A DNA stretch of 64,000 nucleotides from an uncultured Oscillospiraceae bacterium (GTDB taxonomy: Bacteria > Bacillota > Clostridia > Oscillospirales > Oscillospiraceae), in the NCBI GenBank assembly GCA_947627735.1, contig CANQXG010000006.1:20611-84610 (forward strand). Reading direction: 5' to 3'. The notes under the pieces are model-generated. The model saw only the letters and a list, made by a program, of their open reading frames with translations. It made no database searches and had not been told where the DNA came from. Below, in pieces: positions 11,701-19,471 of this stretch. The stretch's first letter is position 1, and each line of letters begins with the position of its first letter. The position numbers were made by a program, and so were the translations under genes.

Positions 11701-11902
11701 CGACGCCATCCGCCAGGGCCATCTGGCCTATGTTATCAACACCCGGGACCTGGGATCGGAGTCCGGACGCAACGACGGCGTGAAGATCCGCCAGCTGGCC
11801 ACGGAGAACAATGTGACCATCTTCACCAGCCTGGACACGGTCCGGGTGCTGCTGGACGTGCTGGAGGAGACCACCCTGACCATCTCCACCATCGACGCAT
11901 GA
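8729..11902 (+). CDS. carB: Carbamoyl-phosphate synthase large subunit
   Basis: 1057 aa with duplicated ATP-grasp halves; [26 protein letters not shown]. Confidence 0.98.
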   Translation: [1057 protein letters not shown]

Positions 11903-12633
11903 AAAAGGGACTATTCACCGTCACGGAGAACACCCCCCTGACGGCCACGGTATACCGGCTGCGGCTGGCGGGGGATGCCTCCGCTGTCACCGCGCCGGGG
12001 CAGTTCGTGAACATCGCCCTGCCGGGGCTTTATCTGCGCAGGCCCATCTCCGTGTGCGACGCGGACGGGGGAGAGCTGACGCTGATCTATAAGACCGTGG
12101 GCCGGGGTACCCTTGCCATGGCCGCCATGGCCCCGGGCCAGACGCTGGACGTGCTCACGGGGCTTGGAAACGGCTTCGATATCGCCCTGGCGGGGGACAG
12201 CCCCCTGCTCCTGGGCGGGGGCATCGGCGCGGCGCCGCTGTACCTGCTGGCGCGGCGGCTGCGGGCGGCGGGCAAGGCCGTCACCGCCGTGCTGGGCTTC
12301 AATACCGGGGACGAGGTCTTTTACGCCGACGAATTTCGTTCCCTGGGGTGCGACGTGACCGTGACCACGGCGGACGGCAGCTTCGGCACGCCCGGCTTCG
12401 TCACCGACGCGCTGCCGGAAGGATACAGCTTTTACTACGCCTGCGGCCCCGGACCCATGCTCCGGGCGGTATACGACCGGGCGGCGGGCGACGGCCAGCT
12501 CAGCTTCGAGGCCCGGATGGGCTGCGGCTTCGGCGCCTGCATGGGCTGCACCCGCCAGACGGCGAGCGGCCCCAAGCGGGTGTGTAAGGATGGGCCGGTG
12601 TTCCGAAAGGGGGAGATCCTGTGGGACGCCTGA
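11899..12633 (+). CDS. pyrK: Dihydroorotate dehydrogenase electron-transfer subunit
   Basis: FAD/NAD domains plus C-terminal Fe-S cysteines (MGCGFGACMGCT...RVCKDGPVF); overlaps carB stop. Confidence 0.95.
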   Translation: MKKGLFTVTENTPLTATVYRLRLAGDASAVTAPGQFVNIALPGLYLRRPISVCDADGGELTLIYKTVGRGTLAMAAMAPGQTLDVLTGLGNGFDIALAGDSPLLLGGGIGAAPLYLLARRLRAAGKAVTAVLGFNTGDEVFYADEFRSLGCDVTVTTADGSFGTPGFVTDALPEGYSFYYACGPGPMLRAVYDRAAGDGQLSFEARMGCGFGACMGCTRQTASGPKRVCKDGPVFRKGEILWDA

Positions 12634-13535
12634 ACGTGACGCTGTGCGGCGTGGAGCTGGATAATCCCGTCATCCCCGCCTCCGGCACCTTCGGCTACGG
12701 CTACGAGTTCGCCGAATATTACGACATCGACTGCCTGGGGACGTTCTCCTTCAAGGGCACCACAAAAAACCCCCGCATCGGGAACCCCCAGCCCCGGATC
12801 GCCGAGGGCGAGGGGGGACTGCTCAACGCCGTGGGGCTGCAAAATCCCGGAGTGGAGGCGGTCATCGCCCAGGAGCTTCCCAAACTGCAAGAAGTTTTCC
12901 ACAAGCCGGTGATGGCCAATGTCAGCGGCTTTTCCGCGGAGGAGTACGCCTGCACCTGCGCCAAACTGGACGCCCAGCCCCAGGTGGGCTGGCTGGAGGT
13001 GAACATCAGCTGCCCCAACGTCCACGGCGGCGGCATGAGCTTCGGCACGGACCCGGCGGCAGCCGCGTCGGTGGTCCGGGCGGTGAAGGCAGTGACGAAA
13101 AAGCCGGTGATCGTGAAGCTCACCCCGAACGTCACCGACATCACGGCTGTGGCCCGGGCCTGTGAGGACGCGGGGGCGGACGGGCTGAGCCTTATCAACA
13201 CGGTGCTGGCCATGCGCATCGACCTGCGGACCAGGCGGCCTGTGCTTGCCAACGGCACGGGCGGGCTGTCGGGTCCGGCGGTGCTGCCGGTGGCGGTGCG
13301 GGCGGTATACCAGGTATACGAGGCGGTGTCCATCCCCCTGGTGGGGTGCGGCGGCGTGTCCCGGGCGGAGGACGTGATCGAGCTGATGCTGGCCGGGGCA
13401 ACGGCGGTGGAGGTGGGCGCGGCCAATCTGACGGACCCCTACGCCTGCCGGGACATCATCGCGGCCCTGCCGGCGGCCATGGACAGGTACGGCATAACAG
13501 ATCTCAGGGATATCATAGGAGGAGCACATGGGTAA
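12621..13535 (+). CDS. pyrD: Dihydroorotate dehydrogenase (class 1B, catalytic)
   Basis: NPVIPASGTFGYG, LEVNISCPNVHGGG motifs. Confidence 0.96.
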   Translation: MGRLNVTLCGVELDNPVIPASGTFGYGYEFAEYYDIDCLGTFSFKGTTKNPRIGNPQPRIAEGEGGLLNAVGLQNPGVEAVIAQELPKLQEVFHKPVMANVSGFSAEEYACTCAKLDAQPQVGWLEVNISCPNVHGGGMSFGTDPAAAASVVRAVKAVTKKPVIVKLTPNVTDITAVARACEDAGADGLSLINTVLAMRIDLRTRRPVLANGTGGLSGPAVLPVAVRAVYQVYEAVSIPLVGCGGVSRAEDVIELMLAGATAVEVGAANLTDPYACRDIIAALPAAMDRYGITDLRDIIGGAHG

Positions 13536-14226
13536 GGACGTGATCGTGGCCTGCGACTTTTCCGGCGCCCAGGCCGTATACGGATTTCTGGACAAGTTCA
13601 CGGGGCGGAAGCCCTTCGTGAAGATCGGGATGGAGCTGTTTTACGCCGAGGGGCCGGACATCGTCCGCCGGATCAAGGAGCGGGGGCACAGGATCTTCCT
13701 GGACCTGAAGCTGCACGACATCCCCAACACAGTGAAAAAGGCCATGGCGGTGCTGTCCGCGCTGGATGTGGACATCGTGAACCTCCACGCCGCCGGTACC
13801 ACGGCCATGATGGAGGCGGCGCTGGAGGGTCTGACCCGGCCCGACGGCACCAGGCCGCTGCTCATCGCGGTGACCCAGCTGACTTCCACCGACCAGCAGA
13901 GCATGGAGCGGGACCTGCTCATCCGCGAGCCTATCGACCAGGTGGTGCTCCACTACGCCGAAACGGCGAAAAAGGCCGGGCTGGATGGGGTGGTCTGCTC
14001 GCCCCTGGAGGCGGGCGCGGTCCATGAGAGGTGCGGCGCGGCGTTTCTCACCGTGACCCCCGGCGTGCGGTTCGCCGACGGGGACAAGGGCGACCAGCGG
14101 CGGGTCATGACCCCGGCGGAGGCGAGGAAGATCGGCTCCGACTATATCGTGGTGGGCAGGCCCATCACCGCCGCTGCCGACCCGGTGGCGGCCTATGAGC
14201 GGTGCCTGGCGGATTTTGTGGACTGA
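13528..14226 (+). CDS. pyrF: Orotidine 5'-phosphate decarboxylase
   Basis: IFLDLKLHDIPNTVKKA motif. Confidence 0.97.
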   Translation: MGKDVIVACDFSGAQAVYGFLDKFTGRKPFVKIGMELFYAEGPDIVRRIKERGHRIFLDLKLHDIPNTVKKAMAVLSALDVDIVNLHAAGTTAMMEAALEGLTRPDGTRPLLIAVTQLTSTDQQSMERDLLIREPIDQVVLHYAETAKKAGLDGVVCSPLEAGAVHERCGAAFLTVTPGVRFADGDKGDQRRVMTPAEARKIGSDYIVVGRPITAAADPVAAYERCLADFVD

Positions 14227-14238
14227 GAGGGAAGAGAT

Positions 14239-14883
14239 ATGGAACTGAAAACACAGATCGCGAAGGATCTTTTGAGCATCAAGGCGGTGTTCTTCCGGCC
14301 TGAGGAGCCGTTCACCTGGGCCAGCGGCATCAAAAGCCCGGTGTACTGCGACAACCGCCTGACCCTGACGGCGCCTGCGGTGCGCACGGACGTGGAGAAT
14401 GGCCTGGCCCGGCTGGTGCGGGACAATTACCCCGATGTGGAAGTGCTCATGGGCACCTCCACCGCCGGCATCGCCCACGCCGCCATCACCGGCCACATCC
14501 TGGGCCTGCCCATGGGCTATGTGCGCTCCGGGGCCAAGGACCACGGACGGAAAAACCAGATCGAGGGCGCCCTGGAGCCGGGACAGAAGGTAGTGGTGGT
14601 GGAGGATCTGATCTCCACCGCCGGAAGCGTGCTGGAGGTGGTGGACGTGCTGCGCGGCGCAGGCGCGGAGGTGCTGGGCGTGGTGAGCATCTTCACCTAC
14701 GGCATGCAAAAGGGCCTGGACCGGCTGGCGGCGGCCAATGTGAAGAACGTTTCCCTCACCGACTTCGACGAGATCGCCCGGGTGGCGGCCCAGGAGGGGT
14801 ACATCCGCCCCGAGGACGTGGCCCGGCTCATCGCCTTCCGGAACGACCCCTCCGACGAGAGCTGGATGGAGGCCCGGGCATGA
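14239..14883 (+). CDS. pyrE: Orotate phosphoribosyltransferase
   Basis: PRPP motif [32 protein letters not shown]. Confidence 0.97.
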   Translation: MELKTQIAKDLLSIKAVFFRPEEPFTWASGIKSPVYCDNRLTLTAPAVRTDVENGLARLVRDNYPDVEVLMGTSTAGIAHAAITGHILGLPMGYVRSGAKDHGRKNQIEGALEPGQKVVVVEDLISTAGSVLEVVDVLRGAGAEVLGVVSIFTYGMQKGLDRLAAANVKNVSLTDFDEIARVAAQEGYIRPEDVARLIAFRNDPSDESWMEARA

Positions 14884-15950
14884 GGAGCCTCATCGACATC
14901 ATGGACCTGTCCGTCCGGGAGCTGGACGAGCTGACGGACACGGCCCTGGACATCATCGCCCACCCGGACAGGTACGCCCACGCCTGCGAGGGGAAGAAGC
15001 TGGCTACGCTGTTTTTTGAACCCTCCACCCGCACCCGCCTCAGCTTCGAGGCGGCCATGTACGAGCTGGGCGGCCACGTGCTGGGCTTTTCCGAGGCTGC
15101 CAGCTCCTCCGCGGCCAAGGGGGAGAGCGTGGCGGACACGGCGAAGATCGTCAGCTGCTACGCGGACATCATCGCCATGCGCCACCCCCGGGACGGGTCG
15201 GCGCTGGTGGCGGCCATGAACGCCTCCGTCCCCGTTATCAACGGCGGCGACGGCGGCCACTTCCATCCCACCCAGACATTGGCGGACCTGCTGACCGTCC
15301 GGCGGGAGATGGGGCGGTTCGACCATCTGACCATCGGCCTGTGCGGGGACCTGAAATATGGCCGGACGGTCCATTCCCTGGTGAGCGCCATGAACCGCTA
15401 CGAGGGGACCCGGTATGTGCTCATCTCTCCGGAGGAGCTGCGCATGCCCGACTATGTGCTGCGCACCATGGAGGAGAGGAACATCCCCTTCACGGAAACG
15501 GCAGACCTGGACGGGGCCGTCCCTGAACTGGACGTGCTGTACATGACCCGCATCCAGCGGGAGCGGTTCGCCGACCCCGCCCAGTACGAGCGGCTGAAGG
15601 ACAGCTACGTCCTCACCCCGGAGAAGATGGCCGCCGCCAAGAAGGACATGGCGGTGCTGCACCCGCTGCCCCGGGTCAACGAGATCAGCGTGGCGGTGGA
15701 CGCCGACCCCCGGGCGGCCTATTTCCGCCAGGCCCTGAACGGGAAGTACATGCGCATGGCCCTGATACTGAAGCTTCTGGCGGAGGCGGACGGCGCGCCG
15801 GCGGTGACGCTGCCGGAGGGGCTGCGGGGCGATCTGCGCTGCCATAACCGCCGGTGCATCACCCAGACGGAGCAGGAGCTGCCCCAGCGCTTCGAGCGGG
15901 CCCAGGACGCGTGGCGGTGCGTCTACTGCCAGACCGCGGCGGAGCGGTGA
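14880..15950 (+). CDS. pyrB: Aspartate carbamoyltransferase with C-terminal PyrI-like zinc-binding tail
   Basis: [13 protein letters not shown] and HPLPRVNEI motifs; extra C-terminal CHNRRC...CVYC tail. Confidence 0.94.
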   Translation: MRSLIDIMDLSVRELDELTDTALDIIAHPDRYAHACEGKKLATLFFEPSTRTRLSFEAAMYELGGHVLGFSEAASSSAAKGESVADTAKIVSCYADIIAMRHPRDGSALVAAMNASVPVINGGDGGHFHPTQTLADLLTVRREMGRFDHLTIGLCGDLKYGRTVHSLVSAMNRYEGTRYVLISPEELRMPDYVLRTMEERNIPFTETADLDGAVPELDVLYMTRIQRERFADPAQYERLKDSYVLTPEKMAAAKKDMAVLHPLPRVNEISVAVDADPRAAYFRQALNGKYMRMALILKLLAEADGAPAVTLPEGLRGDLRCHNRRCITQTEQELPQRFERAQDAWRCVYCQTAAER

Positions 15951-15987
15951 GCGCCCAAGGCCAGACAGAGAAGGAAGTGGGAAGGAT

Positions 15988-16707
15988 ATGATCGGACTGG
16001 GAACGGTCCTGAACGTGGCGGGCATCGTGGCGGGCGGCCTGCTGGGCATGGCCTGCGGCAAGTTCCTGCCGGAGCGGGTGCAGGACACCCTTAACAAGGC
16101 CTGCGGCATATGCGTGCTGTTTCTGGGCATCGCCGGGGCCATGGAGGGGATGCTGTCCTTGGAAGGCGGCAAGCTGGTCAGCGGCGGGTCCATGCTGATC
16201 GTGGCCAGCCTCTCCCTGGGGGCGCTGATCGGGGAGATCCTCAACATCGACAGCGCCTTCGAGCGCTTCGGCCAGTGGCTGAAGATCAAGACCGGCAACG
16301 CACGGGACAAGCAGTTCGTGGAGGGGTTCGTCACTGCCTCCCTCACGGTGGTCGTGGGGGCCATGGCGGTGGTGGGTGCCATCCAGGACGGTATATTCGG
16401 CGACTGGTCCATCCTGGCCACCAAGGCGGTGCTGGACCTGATAATCGTGATGGTGATGACCTGCTCCATGGGCAAGGGCTGCCTGTTCTCCGCCATCCCG
16501 GTGGCGGTGGTGCAGGGGACGGTGACGGTGCTGGCCCGGCTGATAAAGCCCCTGATGACCGACGGGGCGCTGGCCAATCTGTCCCTGGTGGGGTCCATCC
16601 TCATCTTCTGCGTGGGCCTGAACCTGGTGTGGGGCCGGAAGATACGGGTGGCGAATCTGCTGCCCGCCATCGTCATCGCGGTGGTCATCGCGTTCCTGCC
16701 CATATAA
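15988..16707 (+). CDS. DUF554 family membrane protein
   Basis: Gly-rich multi-TM ORF MIGLGTVLNVAGIVAGGLLGMACGKFLPE characteristic of DUF554. Confidence 0.85.
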   Translation: MIGLGTVLNVAGIVAGGLLGMACGKFLPERVQDTLNKACGICVLFLGIAGAMEGMLSLEGGKLVSGGSMLIVASLSLGALIGEILNIDSAFERFGQWLKIKTGNARDKQFVEGFVTASLTVVVGAMAVVGAIQDGIFGDWSILATKAVLDLIIVMVMTCSMGKGCLFSAIPVAVVQGTVTVLARLIKPLMTDGALANLSLVGSILIFCVGLNLVWGRKIRVANLLPAIVIAVVIAFLPI

Positions 16708-16721
16708 AACCATTGCGGCGA

Positions 16722-16757
16722 CTCCCGCCCGAACTCCAACAGGAGGTCGGGCGGGAG
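16722..16757 (+). other. Inverted repeat downstream of the DUF554 gene
   Basis: ctcccgcccga ... tcgggcgggag, 11-bp perfect arms, no T-tract. Confidence 0.6.
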
Positions 16758-16839
16758 CTTCGCGTTCGCTGATTTGTCGCCTGGCAGGCGACCCATGGCG
16801 GCGGAAAAACGCCTATACTGTGACCATAAGGGCACGGAG

Positions 16840-16960
16840 CGATATGTTTTGCGGCGAGAAGGATATGGGGAAGCCGGTGCCAGTCCCGGGCCGGAACAGG
16901 ACCCGCCGGCGACCGGTTTCTTGACATTTTATTTTGAGCCGCTATAATCAAAACATATCG
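16840..16960 (+). other. Structured non-coding region bracketed by 11-bp inverted repeats
   Basis: cgatatgtttt (16840-16850) and aaaacatatcg (16950-16960) perfectly complementary; gcggc/gccgc extends the helix; internal GC-rich complementary segments. Confidence 0.45.
16921..16948 (+). promoter_or_regulatory. Putative sigma-A promoter of the HTH-kinase genes
   Basis: TTGACA (16921-16926), 16-bp spacer, TATAAT (16943-16948). Confidence 0.65.
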
Positions 16961-16996
16961 ATCCTGCCTCGATCACAACGTAAGGAGGATGATCCC

Positions 16997-17464
16997 ATGC
17001 CGACCGACCGTGGAACGGGAGAGGACAGACGCGTCAAGGCGCCTTCACGGGATACGGATGAGCTTTTGGCCATATTGGAGCGGACGCGGAATCTGACCGG
17101 CGCGCTGAAAGCGCTGGACGGCGATATGCAGGCGCCCACATTCACCCAATGCCTGGCCCAGTATATGAAGGAGCATGGCCTGAACGCCGCCCAGCTGAGC
17201 GACGCGGCGCTTCTGAGCCGCTCTTTCACCTATCAGCTCTGCAGCGGCGAGCGCCGGCCCAGCCGCGATATCATCCTGCGCCTGGCGCTGGTGCTGGAGC
17301 TGTCGGTGGCCGAGACCCAGGCCCTGCTGCGCACGGCCCAGCGGGGCGCTCTCTATCCCCGGGTGATGCGGGACGCGGTCATCATCTTCGCCCTGCAGAA
17401 CAAGATGGGCGTCATGGCCACGGACGAGCAGCTGCTGTCCCGAGGGCTGGCGGGTATCCTATGA
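16997..17464 (+). CDS. XRE-like helix-turn-helix protein
   Basis: FTQCLAQYMKEHGLNAAQLSDAALLSRSFTYQLCSGERRPSRDIILRLALVL; taaggagg RBS before ATG 16997. Confidence 0.7.
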   Translation: MPTDRGTGEDRRVKAPSRDTDELLAILERTRNLTGALKALDGDMQAPTFTQCLAQYMKEHGLNAAQLSDAALLSRSFTYQLCSGERRPSRDIILRLALVLELSVAETQALLRTAQRGALYPRVMRDAVIIFALQNKMGVMATDEQLLSRGLAGIL

Positions 17465-19329
17465 CGATGGACGACGAGGAACTGACGCGGCTCCTGCCCC
17501 CGGAGCTGGCGGAGGATTATGAGCCGCTGGCCCTGCTGAAGGACGGGGCGGAGCGGCAGACACTGCTTTTGCAGGACAGACACACCGGCGAAAAGCTGGT
17601 GCTCAGGCGCATGGTCAGGCCCGCGGAGGACACGGAGAAGATATTTTCCATCCTCTCCCGGCTGGCCGGTGGCGGGATACCCCGCATGGTCCGCTTTTTC
17701 CAAAGCGGCGGTGTCGGCTATCTTCTGCGGGAATATGTGGAGGGTGAGACCCTGCTGGACCTGGTGCAGAAGAGGGGTCCCTTCTCTGCGGAGGAAACGG
17801 CGCGCATCGGCCTTTCTCTCTGCCGGACGCTGGGATCGCTCCACAGCCAGGACCCGCCCCTCATCCACCGGGACATCAAGGCGGAGAACGTCATCCGCAC
17901 CCCGGCGGGGGAATATGTGCTCATCGACTTCGACATCTCCCGGTTCTATGACGAACAGGACACAAGGGACACGGAGCTGCGGGTCACCGCCTTCTCCGCC
18001 CCGCCGGAGCAGTTCGGCTACCGCCAGACGGACCCCCGGTCTGATATCTACGCCTTGGGCGTGCTGCTGCATGAGCTGTCCACCGGGGAGAGCCTGCTGG
18101 AAAAGGGCGATGTGCCAGCGCCCCTGCGGGCGGTGGTGCGCCGGTGCACCCGCTTCGACCCCAAGGACCGTTACCCCAGCGCCAAGGCGCTGGAACGGGC
18201 GCTGAAGGACGCCGCATCCGGACGGCGGCACGGCGTGCTCCGCCGATCGGCGCTGGCCCTGGGCCTGCTGCTGGCGCTGGGCGCCCTGGCAGCCGCCGTG
18301 GCGCTCCCGTCCCGGAAGCAGGCGGTGCCGGAGGCCTATACCTTCCACAGCCCGGCCATCGAGGCGGAGGTCTGCCGGCAGCTGGGCAAGGAACCGGGCA
18401 CGGTGACGGTGGAGGACCTGGGGCAGATCACCCACCTGTTCCTCTGCGGGGACCAGCATTTTGACGCCTGGGGGCAGATGGACGTACACGGCGCGGAGCT
18501 GACCATCGACGGGGAACCGGCCCCCCAGGGGGGCACGGTGGACACCCTGGAGGACATCCCCAATCTCCAGGCTCTGCAGGAGCTGGCCCTTTGCAACCAG
18601 AACATCACGGACCTGTCCCCGCTGCGGGGGAAGTGGGTCGTGCGCCTGGCCCTGCACGGCAATGGGATAACGGACCTCTCGCCCCTGGATGACTGTCAGC
18701 ATTTGATGGACCTGTATATCGGCGACAACCCCGTCCGGGACCTGACGCCGCTGACGAATTGCCGGCAGCTGTACACCCTGTGCGCCGGCGGCACTGAGAT
18801 AACGGACCTGGAGGCGGTCGCCGCCATGCCCCGGCTGCAGTATCTGCGGATCATGGACTGCCCGGGTCTGACGGACCTCAGCCTGCTGGGCTCCATGGAC
18901 GATCTCCAATGCCTGTTCATCCGGCCTGCCAAGATCGGGGACCTGGCGGTCATCGGCGGCATGGAAGGGCTGGAACAGCTGTATCTGTGGAGCGATGAGC
19001 CGGCGGAGGACCTGACCGCCCTGTCGGGGCTGACGAAGCTGCGGCAGCTGTTCGTGGACATGCCGGTGGCCAGCCTTGCGGGCGTGGAGTCGATGACGGC
19101 GCTGGAATTTCTGGACGTGCGGGGCATCCCGCCTCTGGACCCCACGCCTGTGCGGGGGCTGCCGGTCCTGGAGCAGCTGAACGCGTCATACATGGACCTC
19201 CGGGCGCTGGAGGATGTGTTCCCGGAGCTGCCCTATCTGCTGTGGGTGGGCTGCACCGCCGAGCAGGAGGAGCCTTTGCGGCAGATGCTAGCCGATCGGT
19301 CCCAGGTGGGAGTATCTGTCTGGGAGTGA
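17461..19329 (+). CDS. Serine/threonine kinase-like protein with single TM helix and C-terminal leucine-rich repeats
   Basis: Kinase motifs HRDIKAENVI, DFDISR, APPEQ, DIYALGVLLHEL; TM RSALALGLLLALGALAAAVAL; repeats NLQALQELALCNQNITDLSPL... Confidence 0.88.
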   Translation: MTMDDEELTRLLPPELAEDYEPLALLKDGAERQTLLLQDRHTGEKLVLRRMVRPAEDTEKIFSILSRLAGGGIPRMVRFFQSGGVGYLLREYVEGETLLDLVQKRGPFSAEETARIGLSLCRTLGSLHSQDPPLIHRDIKAENVIRTPAGEYVLIDFDISRFYDEQDTRDTELRVTAFSAPPEQFGYRQTDPRSDIYALGVLLHELSTGESLLEKGDVPAPLRAVVRRCTRFDPKDRYPSAKALERALKDAASGRRHGVLRRSALALGLLLALGALAAAVALPSRKQAVPEAYTFHSPAIEAEVCRQLGKEPGTVTVEDLGQITHLFLCGDQHFDAWGQMDVHGAELTIDGEPAPQGGTVDTLEDIPNLQALQELALCNQNITDLSPLRGKWVVRLALHGNGITDLSPLDDCQHLMDLYIGDNPVRDLTPLTNCRQLYTLCAGGTEITDLEAVAAMPRLQYLRIMDCPGLTDLSLLGSMDDLQCLFIRPAKIGDLAVIGGMEGLEQLYLWSDEPAEDLTALSGLTKLRQLFVDMPVASLAGVESMTALEFLDVRGIPPLDPTPVRGLPVLEQLNASYMDLRALEDVFPELPYLLWVGCTAEQEEPLRQMLADRSQVGVSVWE

Positions 19330-19355
19330 CGATTTTTTGACATTCTATGTAAAAA

Positions 19356-19372
19356 GTACGCAGTTTGCGTAC
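19356..19372. promoter_or_regulatory. Perfect palindrome (operator-like)
   Basis: gtacgca-gtt-tgcgtac, in the kinase/dynamin intergenic region, downstream of TTGACA at 19337. Confidence 0.4.
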
Positions 19373-19379
19373 CAAAAAC

Positions 19380-19420
19380 ACTCTGGAGTTATTTATAATA
19401 ATTCCAGAGTTTTATTATTT
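19380..19420 (+). terminator. Intrinsic terminator after the kinase gene
   Basis: actctggagtt-atttataat-aattccagagt followed by ttttattattt. Confidence 0.7.
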
Positions 19421-19471
19421 GGAACTGTCCGCTTATACACCCGTTCCTTTGATAGAGAAAGACAGGAGGAT

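Noticed and set aside
9020-11722. 900-aa minus-strand ORF opposite carB
   Set aside because: Shadow ORF of CarB, low-complexity composition.
19337-19471. N-terminal extension of DLP1 in the ORF track
   Set aside because: Would translate the terminator hairpin; a good RBS precedes ATG 19472.
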